A stretch of DNA of 64,000 nt from NCBI RefSeq assembly GCF_001442805.1, contig NZ_CP011131.1:4464001-4528000 (forward strand), in the 5' to 3' direction. The translations under genes were made by a program, and so were the position numbers. Shown here piece by piece: positions 1-8,254 of the stretch (its first letter is position 1; every line of letters begins with the position of its first letter). This DNA comes from Lysobacter gummosus (GTDB lineage: Bacteria > Pseudomonadota > Gammaproteobacteria > Xanthomonadales > Xanthomonadaceae). The notes under the pieces are model-generated. The model saw nothing but the letters and a program-made list of their open reading frames with translations. It searched no databases and had not been told where the DNA came from.

Positions 1-25
1 CAAGCACTGCTTGAGCGTACAAATC

Positions 26-355
26 CTAGGCTGGCATACCGAGGTCGCACGGGAGGAAACGTACCACTTCCTCCCCGATCCGATCATCGACCCGGCGGAA
101 TCGCGTTTGCAGCGGCAATAGTTCATTTCGCGCGAACACGCGGGCGGCCTTCTCCACGTCGCCAAAACCGCCAGTGTTGTTCGGTACGGTCCCCAGCAAT
201 TGCGGTGGTACCCGATGCGCAGCCAAAACATCATCGCGCGTCGCGCCTTTGATCCCTAGAAATTCATCCTTCGACGCGACTTCGCTGATCGCGATCACCT
301 GCACACTGTCCTTCTTGCCGAAGCCGTGCAGCAGATGCGGGAGGCGCGTTATTTT
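26..355 (-). pseudogene. Remnant of a P2-type phage portal protein (gpQ-like C-terminus)
   Basis: The reading frame carries the hallmark C-terminal stretch of P2/PBSX-family portal proteins, with ISEVASKDEFLGIKG, then TRDDVLAAHRVPPQLLG, then NNTGGFGDVEKAARVF and RNELLPLQ. Portal proteins of this family are about 340 residues; only about 105 remain here, ending at a TAG at 26-28. Upstream of about 355 the frame stops resembling a portal and runs into the tRNA-Lys terminator, so the open frame to 406 is a chance fusion. No capsid, terminase or integrase gene is visible on this side. It is most likely a dead fragment of a prophage that once sat beside tRNA-Lys; the portion left of the window is unknown. 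Confidence 0.8.
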
Positions 356-383
356 TACCGGCAATTTTCCCGAAGCAAGAAAA

Positions 384-412
384 AAGGCACTTAGGAGCAA
401 TCCCAAGTGCCT
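384..412 (-). terminator. Rho-independent terminator of tRNA-Lys
   Basis: Read on the minus strand, AGGCACTT pairs with AAGTGCCT (405-412 with 385-392) around a 12-base loop and is followed by a run of six T. It sits 8 bases after the tRNA 3' end, as expected for a tRNA transcript terminator. Confidence 0.8.
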
Positions 413-420
413 GTTTTATT

Positions 421-496
421 TGGTGGGTCGTGAAGGATTCGAACCTTCGACCAAAAGATTAAAAGTCTTCTGCTCTACCGACTGAGCTAACGACCC
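421..496 (-). tRNA. tRNA-Lys (anticodon TTT)
   Basis: The minus strand folds as a 76-base cloverleaf. The acceptor stem starts GGGTCGT, the D-loop contains AGCTCAGTCGGTAGAGC, the anticodon loop is CTTTTAA with anticodon TTT, and the T-arm contains GGTTCGAATCC. The CCA end is encoded (421-423). The gene is the outermost member of the queC-tol-ruv block and is flanked downstream by a terminator and a phage portal remnant, which suggests its 3' end has served as an integration site. Confidence 0.97.
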
Positions 497-608
497 GAAG
501 TGGTGCGCCTCGGTCCCGGCGCTGCGCCGGGTCGAGCATTCTAACAAAGCTTGCGCCGCCGAGTCAGGCCCCCCGGCGATTCGCGTTCAGTGGCGCGGCG
601 CGGGCGGG

Positions 609-1307
609 TCAGACGTAGTGCGTGGGATCGGCCACGCCGGCGGCGTTGAAGCCCTCCGCGCGCAGGCGGCAGGCGTCGCAGTGGCCGCAGGCGCGGCCGG
701 CATCGTCGGCCTGGTAGCACGAGACGGTCTGGCTGAAATCCACGCCCAGGCGCAGGCCTTCGCGGACGATGTCGGCCTTGCTCATGAACTGCAGCGGGGC
801 CTGGACGCGCAGCCCGGCGCCTTCTACGCCGGCCTTGGTCGCCAGGTTGGCCAGGCGCTCGAAGGCTTCCACGAATTCGGGGCGGCAGTCGGGGTAGCCG
901 GAGTAGTCCACGGCGTTGACACCGCAGAAGATGTCATTGGCGCCGAGCACTTCGGCCCAGCCCAGGGCGATGGACAGCATGATGGTGTTGCGCGCCGGGA
1001 CGTAGGTGACGGGGATGTCGTCCTTGGCCGCGGCGGCGCCGATGGCGTGGCCGTCGTTGTCCAGCGGGACCGAGATGGTCTCATCCGTCAGGGCCGAGCC
1101 GCCGATGCTGCGCAGGTCCACGCTGACGGTCTTGTGCGCGACCGCGCCCAGGGACACGGCGACGCGCGCGGCGGCGTCGAGTTCGGAGGTGTGGCGCTGG
1201 CCGTAGCGCACGCTCAAGGCGTGCACGGCAAAGCCCTGCTCGCGCGCGATGGCGATGACGACGGCGGAGTCCATGCCTCCGGAGACTAGAACGACGGCGT
1301 TTTTCAT
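609..1307 (-). CDS. queC: 7-cyano-7-deazaguanine synthase QueC
   Basis: QueC converts 7-carboxy-7-deazaguanine to preQ0 with ATP and ammonia, on the way to queuosine in tRNA. The protein of 232 residues begins with the PP-loop nucleotide-binding motif SGGMDS (residues 9-14) and ends with the zinc cluster pattern SCYQ...CGHCDAC. Its length fits the family. I place the start at 1307 because the frame upstream reads only through a GGGAATC heptamer array that encodes a meaningless RFPIPDS repeat. queE lies upstream on the same strand but is separated by 329 bases of repeats, so co-transcription is uncertain. Confidence 0.95.
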   Translation of the reverse strand: MKNAVVLVSGGMDSAVVIAIAREQGFAVHALSVRYGQRHTSELDAAARVAVSLGAVAHKTVSVDLRSIGGSALTDETISVPLDNDGHAIGAAAAKDDIPVTYVPARNTIMLSIALGWAEVLGANDIFCGVNAVDYSGYPDCRPEFVEAFERLANLATKAGVEGAGLRVQAPLQFMSKADIVREGLRLGVDFSQTVSCYQADDAGRACGHCDACRLRAEGFNAAGVADPTHYV

Positions 1308-1324
1308 GGGGCGGGCTCTGGATC

Positions 1325-1408
1325 GGGAATCGGGAATCGGGAATCGGGAATCGGGAATCGGGAATCGGGAATCGGGAATCGGGAATCGGGAATCGGGAAT
1401 CGGGAATC
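1325..1408. repeat. Twelve tandem copies of the heptamer GGGAATC
   Basis: Twelve uninterrupted perfect 7-base units end (on the queC coding strand) about 17 bases before the queC start codon. Seven is not a multiple of three. Three units encode the peptide RFPIPDS, which explains the spurious extension of the queC frame. A related heptamer inverted repeat occurs inside the 5' end of cbiA near 43,100. Confidence 0.97.
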
Positions 1409-1440
1409 GGGAAAGGCTAAACCGGTTAGCTGATGTTTCG

Positions 1441-1529
1441 CTCGTCATTCCCGCGAAGGCGGGAATCCAGAGACTTCAGAGTCATGTCGCGATGAAGCCC
1501 TGGATTCCCGCCTTCGCGGGAATGACGAG
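1441..1529. repeat. Dispersed inverted repeat, ATTCCCGCGAAGGCGGGAAT family, copy 1
   Basis: Perfect 30-base arms at 1441-1470 and 1500-1529 surround a 29-base spacer. Each arm is itself palindromic around ATTCCCGCGAAGGCGGGAAT. The ATTCCC-N8-GGGAAT layout is the same as in the neisserial dRS3 element, but homology is not shown. Two further copies lie at 22,584-22,668 and 25,839-25,948. Confidence 0.92.
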
Positions 1530-1636
1530 CAGAAAAGTCGGCAAATCGGAACATTGCAGCGCATTGCAACGCAACGCGTCGGGACGGACGGACTCGCTTC
1601 AACGCACCCCGAATCCCGAATCTCCGATCCCCGCTC

Positions 1637-2314
1637 TCACCTACCCGGCTCGTCGTTCCAAAGAATCTTGTGCAGCTGCAGCTGGAACCGTACCGGCAGG
1701 CGATCGGCGACGATCCAGTCGGCCAGGTCGCTGGGTTTGATCTGGGTGAAGCTCGGCGAGAACAGGACGTCGCAGATCGCGGTCAGGCCGTGCTCGGCGA
1801 CGATGGCCTTCGACCACTCGTAGTCTTCGCGGCTGCAGATCACGAACTTGATCTGGTCGTGCGCGGTCAGCAGCGGCAGGTTGCTCCACAGGTTGCGGTG
1901 GGCTTCCAGCGAATCGGGGGTCTTGATGTCCAGCACCCGCGAGACGCGCGGGTCGACCGGGCCGATGTCGATCGCGCCGGAGGTCTCCAGCGAAACCTCA
2001 TAGCCGGCGTCGCACAGCTTCTGCAGCAATTGGATGCAGCGCTTTTGCGCCAGCGGCTCGCCGCCGGTCACGCAGACGTGGCGGGCGCCGTGCTTGGCGA
2101 CCTCGGCCAGGATCGCGTCGAACTCCCACCATTCGCCGCCGTGGAAGGCGTACGCGGTGTCGCAGTACTGGCAGCGCAGCGGGCAGCCAGTCAGGCGCAC
2201 GAACACGGTCGGCCAGCCGATGCTGTTGGACTCGCCCTGCAGCGACAGGAAGATTTCGGTCAGCCGCAGGCGCTCGGACGGCGCCTCGGCCGTCTGGGTG
2301 ACAACGGCGTTCAT
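1637..2314 (-). CDS. queE: 7-carboxy-7-deazaguanine synthase QueE
   Basis: QueE is a radical-SAM enzyme that turns 6-carboxytetrahydropterin into 7-carboxy-7-deazaguanine. The 225-residue protein has the iron-sulfur motif CPLRCQYC (Cys44, Cys48, Cys51) followed by DTAY, and the SAM-binding CVTGGEP segment. The N-terminal TEIFLSLQGES is the usual substrate-side signature. It begins 8 bases after the stop of cpoB, so it is probably the last gene of the tol-pal-cpoB transcript, an arrangement common in gammaproteobacteria. Confidence 0.95.
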   Translation of the reverse strand: MNAVVTQTAEAPSERLRLTEIFLSLQGESNSIGWPTVFVRLTGCPLRCQYCDTAYAFHGGEWWEFDAILAEVAKHGARHVCVTGGEPLAQKRCIQLLQKLCDAGYEVSLETSGAIDIGPVDPRVSRVLDIKTPDSLEAHRNLWSNLPLLTAHDQIKFVICSREDYEWSKAIVAEHGLTAICDVLFSPSFTQIKPSDLADWIVADRLPVRFQLQLHKILWNDEPGR

Positions 2315-2322
2315 GGGAAACC

Positions 2323-3126
2323 TTAGTTGCGCAGCCGGCTCAGCTGGATCGCGTTGAGGCGATCGGAGGCTGTGCGGGCCGCGTCGGTGCCGGGATAGCG
2401 GGTCGCGACGTCGGCGAGCGTGCGCTCGGCGGCATCGACCTGTTTCAGACCGAACTGTGCCAGGCCGACCTTGAGCAGGGCGCCGGCGGCCTTGTCGTGG
2501 GTCGGATAGCGATCGAGCAGGGCCTGGAACTGCTCCTGCGCGAGTTGGTAATTCTGCGTGACGTAATAGCTTTCGCCGAGCCAGTACAAGGCGTTCGGCG
2601 CATAGGTGCCGCCCGGGTGCGCGGCCAGGAATTCCTGGAACAGCCGCGCCGATTCGACGTACTGCCCGGCCTTCAGAGCGCCGAAGGCGGTGTCGTAGGC
2701 GGCGCGTTCGTCGCCGCTCTGGGCGATCAGGCCCGCATCGCCGTGCACGGTCGGCGGGCTGTCCTTCACCGCCGCGGGCGGCGGTGTCGGAGCGGATGCC
2801 TGCGGCGAGCCTGCGGCGGGCGCCGCGGGTGCGCCGGCACCGCCTTCGAGACGGTTGAGGCGATTATCGGTGTCCAGGTACTGGGCTTTGCTGCTGTCTT
2901 GCAGCTGCTTGTTCTGCTGCTGCAGTTCTTCGATCTGCGAGCGCAGGGCCTGCATTTCGGTCCGCAGCTGGGTGACCTGGTTGAGCAGGTCGAGATTGGC
3001 CTGATTGTCCGAAGCGCGCTGCTCAAGCACCGCGACGCGGTCGGCCAGGCTGGCGCGCTGGGCAAAAGCGGGCGTGGCGGCCGTCGAGGCCGCCACGATC
3101 GCCAAGGCTAGTGCGAATTTACGCAT
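2323..3126 (-). CDS. cpoB: Tol-Pal system protein CpoB (YbgF)
   Basis: CpoB is a periplasmic protein that links Tol-Pal activity with PBP1B-driven septal peptidoglycan synthesis. The 267-residue product has a signal peptide ending near TPAFA (about residue 22), a coiled-coil heptad region rich in Q, L and N (about 30-95), an Ala/Pro linker, and C-terminal tetratricopeptide repeats (AAYDTAFGALKAGQYVESA onward). It lies 46 bases downstream of pal and 8 bases upstream of queE, in the conserved tolQRAB-pal-cpoB order. Confidence 0.95.
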   Translation of the reverse strand: MRKFALALAIVAASTAATPAFAQRASLADRVAVLEQRASDNQANLDLLNQVTQLRTEMQALRSQIEELQQQNKQLQDSSKAQYLDTDNRLNRLEGGAGAPAAPAAGSPQASAPTPPPAAVKDSPPTVHGDAGLIAQSGDERAAYDTAFGALKAGQYVESARLFQEFLAAHPGGTYAPNALYWLGESYYVTQNYQLAQEQFQALLDRYPTHDKAAGALLKVGLAQFGLKQVDAAERTLADVATRYPGTDAARTASDRLNAIQLSRLRN

Positions 3127-3172
3127 CGCTGATAAGCCTTCGTTGTATAGCGTGGATGTTTACGACCGCGGC

Positions 3173-3694
3173 TTACTTGGCGGTGTAGACGATCTCGACG
3201 CGACGGTTCTTGGCCCAGCAGTCTTCGTTGGACTCGGTGCAGACCGGGCGCTCTTCGCCGTAGGAGGTCACGGTGATCTGGCTGCCCGAGCCGCCGTTGG
3301 CCTGGATCGCCGAGGACACCGCCTTGCCGCGGCGCTCGCCGAGGCCGAAGTTGTACTCGCGGCTGCCGCGCTCGTCGGCGTTGCCTTCCAGGGTCATGCG
3401 CGAGGACGGACGGTCGCGCAGGTACTTGGCGTGGCAGCCGACGATGGCCTGGAATTCCGGCTTCAGCGAATCCTGGTCGAGGTCGAAGTAGACCACGCGC
3501 TGACGCAGGCAGGCGTCGGTGTCGAGGTCGTTCGGGCCGTAGGCGCCGGACGCGGTCGGGCCGGTATCGCCACCGGGCTGGGTGGTGGTCGGGCCGGTGG
3601 AGTCGGTCGGCGGGACTTCCTTGACCTTCTTCGAGCAGGCGACGGCCGCGGTGCAGAGCACGGCGGCGAGCAGAATGCGGGCAGCGTTGTTCAT
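3173..3694 (-). CDS. pal: Peptidoglycan-associated lipoprotein Pal
   Basis: Pal is an outer-membrane lipoprotein that binds peptidoglycan and TolB. The 173-residue precursor has a short hydrophobic signal ending in the lipobox TAAVAC, so the lipidated cysteine is residue 20. A Thr/Pro/Gly-rich linker follows, then an OmpA-like domain from about residue 65 (VVYFDLDQDSLKPEF, then LEGNADERGSREYN, then GERRGKAVSSAI, then SYGEERP). The NADERG segment is the family peptidoglycan-binding signature. It sits between tolB and cpoB. Confidence 0.97.
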   Translation of the reverse strand: MNNAARILLAAVLCTAAVACSKKVKEVPPTDSTGPTTTQPGGDTGPTASGAYGPNDLDTDACLRQRVVYFDLDQDSLKPEFQAIVGCHAKYLRDRPSSRMTLEGNADERGSREYNFGLGERRGKAVSSAIQANGGSGSQITVTSYGEERPVCTESNEDCWAKNRRVEIVYTAK

Positions 3695-3788
3695 GGGGTA
3701 TTCCTCGTCAGTTTATAGCGTGGGGCAGGAGTCGTTCGGGGGTCAGCAGGCGAGCTGGCGCGATCTGCGCATGGGGTCGGCCGGCGCT

Positions 3789-5108
3789 TCAGCGCGGCAG
3801 CCGGTAAGGTCCCCAGGCCGGTTCGCGCACGTCGCCGTCCGCGAGCACCAGGCGCTGGCGCACCCGGGCATCGGCGGAAACGGCATACAGCACGCCACGG
3901 CGTCCTTCGCGCGCAGCATAAATGATCATGGAGGCATTCGGGGCAAAGCTCGGCGACTCGTCGAGCGAACCGGGCGACAAAGTGCTCCAGCGCGGCGAGC
4001 CGAGGCTGGAATCCATCATCGCGATGCGGTAGGTGCTGCCGGCGCCCTGCGCGGTGACGATCTTCTTGCCGTCGTAGGACACGTCGGCGCTGGCGTTGTA
4101 GCTGCCCTGGAAGGTCACCCGGGTGGCGCCGCCGCCGCTGGCGGCGACCACGTAGATCTGCGGCTTGCCGCCCCGGTCGGAGGTGAAATAGATCTTGCTG
4201 CCGTCGGCCGACCAGGTCGGCTCGGTGTCGATGGCGAAGTGGTTGGTCAGCTGGGTCAGCGCCTTGCTGCCCAGGTCCATCACGTAAATCTCCGGGTTGC
4301 CGCTGCGCGACAGGGTCAGGGCCAGGCGGCGGCCGTCGGGGGAGAACGCCGGGGCGCCGTTGATGCCGCGGAACTTGGCGATCAGCTCGCGGCTGCCGGT
4401 GCCGATGTTCTGGATGTAGATCGAGGAATTGCCGCCCTCGAAGCTCACATAGGCCAGCTTGTTGCCGTCCGGGCTCCACGACGGGGACACCAGCGGTTCG
4501 GGCGAGCGCACCACGGTCTGCGGGTTGTAGCCGTCGGAGTCGGCGACCATCAGCGCGAAGTTGCTGCCGCGGCCCAGGCCGGTAGCGGTCACGTAGGCGA
4601 TGCGGGTGAAGAACGCGCCGCGCACGCCGGTGATCTTCTCGTACACCGCGTCGGCGATCTGGTGGGCGACATCGCGCATCGCGTTGGAGCGCGCGGTCAG
4701 GGCGAAGCCCAGCAGGCGCTGCTGCTTGGCCACGTCGAACAGTTCGTACTCGACCCGGTAGCTGCCGGCGCCAGCGTCGGCGACGCGGCCGACGACGATG
4801 TAGTCCTGGTTGAGCGCGCGCCAATCCGGATAGCTGATCTCGCTGCCGCGGGTCGGCTTGGCCGTCATCTGCTCGACCGGCAGGCCGCGGAACTGGCCGG
4901 AACGGTTGAGGTCGTTGCGCACCACTTCGGCGATATCGGTGGGCGGCGCGGCGGCGCCCCCCTGGTAGGGCATCGGCACGACCGCGATCGGCGTGGCCGA
5001 TGCGTTGCCGCCGACGATGTCGATCTCCAAGCCTTGCTGCTGGGCCGCGGCGGCGAGGGGAAGCAGGAGAGCCAGCAGTGAAGCCAGCCAGCGCAGGGAT
5101 CGTTTCAT
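3789..5108 (-). CDS. tolB: Tol-Pal system periplasmic protein TolB
   Basis: TolB is the periplasmic partner of Pal. The 439-residue protein has a signal peptide ([20 protein letters not shown]), an N-terminal alpha/beta domain (about 30-165) and a six-bladed beta-propeller made of repeated SPDG and SADG turns such as [24 protein letters not shown] and [19 protein letters not shown] chose the start at 5108, preceded by GGAG at proper spacing; the open frame extends 25 codons further without a signal peptide at its start. Upstream lies a TolA-domain paralog rather than tolA itself. Confidence 0.96.
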   Translation of the reverse strand: MKRSLRWLASLLALLLPLAAAAQQQGLEIDIVGGNASATPIAVVPMPYQGGAAAPPTDIAEVVRNDLNRSGQFRGLPVEQMTAKPTRGSEISYPDWRALNQDYIVVGRVADAGAGSYRVEYELFDVAKQQRLLGFALTARSNAMRDVAHQIADAVYEKITGVRGAFFTRIAYVTATGLGRGSNFALMVADSDGYNPQTVVRSPEPLVSPSWSPDGNKLAYVSFEGGNSSIYIQNIGTGSRELIAKFRGINGAPAFSPDGRRLALTLSRSGNPEIYVMDLGSKALTQLTNHFAIDTEPTWSADGSKIYFTSDRGGKPQIYVVAASGGGATRVTFQGSYNASADVSYDGKKIVTAQGAGSTYRIAMMDSSLGSPRWSTLSPGSLDESPSFAPNASMIIYAAREGRRGVLYAVSADARVRQRLVLADGDVREPAWGPYRLPR

Positions 5109-5322
5109 CGGCACTCCGTGGGGTTCAACGGGGGTTTGTTCAGGTTCGGCATTGTTAACGCTGTTGAGTGAACGTGGGCTCAAAACCTGGGGTCAATTTG
5201 CATTTCCGGCAGGCCCGGCCGGCCCAACGGTCGCCAACGGCGCGGATCGGCAGGGATCGGAGGCGAAAATTCGCGATCATCCGGACCGCTTCGGCACAAC
5301 GCCGTTCGGCGGCCAGAGCGTC

Positions 5323-5808
5323 TCAGCGCTCGCGCAGACGTCTCCACCAGCGTTTGACCTTGCCGTCTTCCGCGTCGTCGGGCTCTTGCGCGCGCAGATT
5401 CAGCCGCAGCTGGCGCTTGAACACCTGTTCGTAGCCCTCGTACGGCAGCGGCTGGGCCGCCCACACCGCCGCCAGCAGCGAGCTGCGGCCGGCCTCGTCG
5501 AGGTCGCAGGGGGCGACCGTCTGCACGGCCGCCACCTGCCCGCCCGGCAACTGGCGCAGGTCGAGGGTGCAGGTGCTGTCGGCGGCCACGCTGGACGGCG
5601 GACGCCAGCGCTGCAGGATGTTTTCGCGCAGCAGTTCGTAATAACGCAGCTGGTTTTGCGGCAGGCAGCGCTCGGGCTGCGAGCAGTCCGAGCCCATCGG
5701 CTCGGGACGGCGCGCGGCGGCCGGCGGCGCGAACGCGGCGACGGCCATCGCCACCACGACACCGAGCAAGACCAGGCGCGAACCGCGCGCGGCAGCGAAG
5801 GCGGCCAT
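5323..5808 (-). CDS. Stand-alone exported paralog of the TolA C-terminal domain
   Basis: This 161-residue protein has a signal-like N-terminus (hydrophobic 11-31, ending PPAAA) and then a domain that matches domain III of the adjacent TolA almost block for block: LRQLPGG against IRQLPGG, APCDLDEAGR against EPCGYDEQGR, AQPLPYEGYEQVF against AQPLPYAGFEKVF. The cysteine pair keeps the same 21-residue spacing (Cys80 and Cys101 here, Cys254 and Cys275 in TolA). Two extra cysteines, 42 and 48, are private. It lacks the membrane anchor and coiled coil of TolA. Its ATG overlaps the tolA stop by one base (TGATG), so it is translationally coupled to tolA. I infer a periplasmic domain that could bind TolB, Pal or TolA partners; the function is unknown. 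Confidence 0.85.
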   Translation of the reverse strand: MAAFAAARGSRLVLLGVVVAMAVAAFAPPAAARRPEPMGSDCSQPERCLPQNQLRYYELLRENILQRWRPPSSVAADSTCTLDLRQLPGGQVAAVQTVAPCDLDEAGRSSLLAAVWAAQPLPYEGYEQVFKRQLRLNLRAQEPDDAEDGKVKRWWRRLRER

Positions 5809-6761
5809 CAGCGGTCCTCGGCCTTGAAGTTGAGGTTGAGGTTGCGCGAGAACACTTTCTCGAAGCCGGCGTAGGGCAGCGGCTGGGCCTTGAGCACGGC
5901 GGCCTCGATCGAACGCCGGCCTTGTTCGTCGTAGCCGCAGGGCTCGACGACTTCCACCGAGATCACGTTGCCGCCGGGCAACTGGCGGATGTTGAGCCGG
6001 CAGCCGGCGCCGATCGGCACGGTGTCCGGACGCGTCCACTTCTGCACGATCGCCGATTGCAGCGCGGCGGCGTAGCGCGCGGCCAGGCCGGCGTCCACGC
6101 CTTCGTTGCCGGCCGGCTGCGACGGCGACGGCGACGCCGCGTTCTGGCTGGCGTTGGCGGCGCGCGCGTCGGCGAGCTGCTGCAGCTTCTGCTCGGCCAG
6201 ATTGGTCTGCTTCTGCAGCTTGGCGCGCTCGGCGCGGATCTTTTCGAGTTCCTTGAGCTTTTCCTGCTGCTCGGCGGCCAGGCGCTGCTGTTGCTGCGCT
6301 TCTTCCTGGCGTTTTTGCTCGGTCAGATCGACCTGCTCCTGGCGCGCCTTGGCTTCCTGCACCTTCTGCTCTTCGGCCCGGTTGGGCGTGGGCGTGTCCA
6401 CCACCTGTTCCTGGCTGGTGTCGTCGGGCACCGGGATGAAATCCTGCGGCGCCTGCTGCTGCGGCGCGGGCGCGTCCTGCGGCTTGGGTTCCGGGATCGG
6501 TTGCGGCAGCGGCGCTGCGTCTTCCGGCTCGGGCGTGGGCAGCGTTTCCACCGGCTTGGGGCGATTGCGCAAGGTGCGCTGCATCGCCGCCGACAGGTCG
6601 CTGATGTCGGTGAGTTCGGAGGAAATCGGCGAGCCCGCGGCGGCCACCTGCTCGCTTTGCCAATTCCAGAGCATGCTCAGGAAAATGGCCACGATCAGCA
6701 GGCCGTGCAGCAGCACGACCACGATCACGGCTTGCACGGTGTCGGCGCGGGTTTCCCTCAT
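5808..6761 (-). CDS. tolA: Cell envelope integrity protein TolA
   Basis: TolA is the inner-membrane-anchored periplasm-spanning link between TolQR and TolB-Pal. The 317-residue protein has one N-terminal transmembrane helix (about 11-33), a Pro-rich segment with many PEP-type repeats, a long Gln/Glu/Lys/Ala coiled coil (about 120-205), and a C-terminal domain III carrying the conserved cysteine pair Cys254 and Cys275. The start overlaps the end of tolR by four bases (ATGA). Confidence 0.96.
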   Translation of the reverse strand: MRETRADTVQAVIVVVLLHGLLIVAIFLSMLWNWQSEQVAAAGSPISSELTDISDLSAAMQRTLRNRPKPVETLPTPEPEDAAPLPQPIPEPKPQDAPAPQQQAPQDFIPVPDDTSQEQVVDTPTPNRAEEQKVQEAKARQEQVDLTEQKRQEEAQQQQRLAAEQQEKLKELEKIRAERAKLQKQTNLAEQKLQQLADARAANASQNAASPSPSQPAGNEGVDAGLAARYAAALQSAIVQKWTRPDTVPIGAGCRLNIRQLPGGNVISVEVVEPCGYDEQGRRSIEAAVLKAQPLPYAGFEKVFSRNLNLNFKAEDR

Positions 6762-7210
6762 TGCGCCCGGCTCCGCTGCTCGGGCTGGCTCATCAGGCCG
6801 ACTTTTTCCACGCCGGCGTCCTGCAGCACCTTCATCGCGTCGAAGACTTTCTGGTAATTGGCCGTGCCTTCGGCGGCGATGAACACCTGCAGCTTGTCCT
6901 TGCCGTTCTGCTTGACCAGGGCGCCGATCTTGGTCGCCAGGGTGTCGCGGCTGACGGCTTCGTTGTTGCCGGCCTTCAGCGCCAGGAAGTAGTGCCCGTC
7001 CTTATCGACGCTGACCACGATCGGGTCGTTCTTGGCGTCGATGGACTTCACGTTGGACTTGGGCAGCTCGACGTCTACGCCCAGGCTGAGCAAGGGCGCG
7101 GTGACCATGAAGATGATCAGCAGCACCAACATCACGTCGATGTAAGGCACGACGTTGATCTCGGCCTTGAGCTTGCGTTTGCGCGGGCGGCGGATAGCGG
7201 TGCCGGACAT
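6758..7210 (-). CDS. tolR: Tol-Pal system proton-channel protein TolR
   Basis: TolR is the ExbD-family subunit that works with TolQ to convert proton-motive force into movement of TolA. The 150-residue protein has one transmembrane helix with the channel aspartate in NVVPYIDVMLVLLIIFMVT (Asp25) and a periplasmic ExbD-like domain. It follows tolQ by 92 bases and overlaps tolA by four. Confidence 0.96.
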   Translation of the reverse strand: MSGTAIRRPRKRKLKAEINVVPYIDVMLVLLIIFMVTAPLLSLGVDVELPKSNVKSIDAKNDPIVVSVDKDGHYFLALKAGNNEAVSRDTLATKIGALVKQNGKDKLQVFIAAEGTANYQKVFDAMKVLQDAGVEKVGLMSQPEQRSRAQ

Positions 7211-7302
7211 GGCGGATTCCTCGTCGGTTGCGCTCGATTACGGCGAGCGCAGCGGTCGCGCTGAGCGCGGGCTGGGCGGAGTGGTGATCGGCGCGGGCCG
7301 CA

Positions 7303-8085
7303 TCACTCGTCCAGGTGCGCCTGCCGCTGCAGGATCGAGGAGAACTCTTCCGAGAACGCGTCGTACCGCACCGCCAGGCGTTCCACTCCGGTGGCGAAAC
7401 GGTTGTAGGCCCACACCGCCGGGATCGCCACGAACAGGCCCATCGCGGTCGCCAGCAGTGCCTCGGAGATGCCCGGCGCGACGTCGGCGATGCCGACCTG
7501 CTTGGTGGTGGACACCAGCGAATGCATCGTCACCATGATGCCGAACACGGTGCCGACCAGGCCGATGTAGGGCGAGGTTGAGCCGATGTTGGCCAGCAGT
7601 TCCAGGTTGTGTTCAAGCCCGTCGAGCTCGCGCGAACCGGTCGCGCGCATCGCCCGCTGGGCGCCTTCGAGCTGGGCGCGGGCATCGACGCCGCGACGCT
7701 GGCGGATGCGGTTGAACTCGCGGAAACCGGCTTCGAAGATCGCCTCCAGGCCGCCGACCGAGCGCGCGCGCTCGGTGGTGCCGGCGTAGAGCTTGGACAG
7801 CTCCGCGCCCGACCAGAAACGCTCTTCGAAATGGTCGGCCTCGGACCTGGCGCGGCGGATCACCTTCCACTTGCGGAAGATGATGAACCACGAGGTGATC
7901 GAGGCGATCACCAGCAGGGCCATGATGAGCTGAACCGGCAGGCTGGCCTTGATCACCAGATCCCACAGATTGAAGCCGGCGGTGGCCGTGGCGGCCGCCG
8001 CGGCGCCTTGCGTCACGGCCTGGGCGGCTTCCTCCGGCAGGGCTTGCACAGTCGTGGCCAGAAGCGCGATCAGCGATGACGTCAT
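7303..8085 (-). CDS. tolQ: Tol-Pal system protein TolQ
   Basis: TolQ is the ExbB/MotA-family inner-membrane subunit of the Tol motor. The 260-residue protein has a first transmembrane helix at about 48-70 and two more around 160-180 and 205-225 (GLVGTVFGIM and LLATAMGLFVAIPAV). The segment YIGLVGTVFGIM is the family signature. The N-terminus, about 40 residues rich in Ala and Gln, is longer than in E. coli. GGAG precedes the start at suitable distance. Confidence 0.96.
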   Translation of the reverse strand: MTSSLIALLATTVQALPEEAAQAVTQGAAAAATATAGFNLWDLVIKASLPVQLIMALLVIASITSWFIIFRKWKVIRRARSEADHFEERFWSGAELSKLYAGTTERARSVGGLEAIFEAGFREFNRIRQRRGVDARAQLEGAQRAMRATGSRELDGLEHNLELLANIGSTSPYIGLVGTVFGIMVTMHSLVSTTKQVGIADVAPGISEALLATAMGLFVAIPAVWAYNRFATGVERLAVRYDAFSEEFSSILQRQAHLDE

Positions 8086-8254
8086 GCTTGGTTCTCCGTA
8101 GCCCGATACGCGGGCCTGTGATGGGGCAGCGCGGTCCGTGGGGAGTCAACGAGCCGCGGGGTGTGGAGGGGTTGAAACGGTAATTTGATGCGGAAGTTTT
8201 TACAGCGAAGTTCGTGAAGCGCGGTGCAAGGCGCCGGGCGGGCCGCCGATGCGG

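Noticed and set aside
1325..1408. Possible CRISPR-like array
   Set aside because: Units are 7 bases with no spacers; it is a simple tandem repeat.
1308..1448. N-terminal extension of QueC containing repeated RFPIPDS
   Set aside because: The extension is translation of the GGGAATC array; the family start is at 1307.
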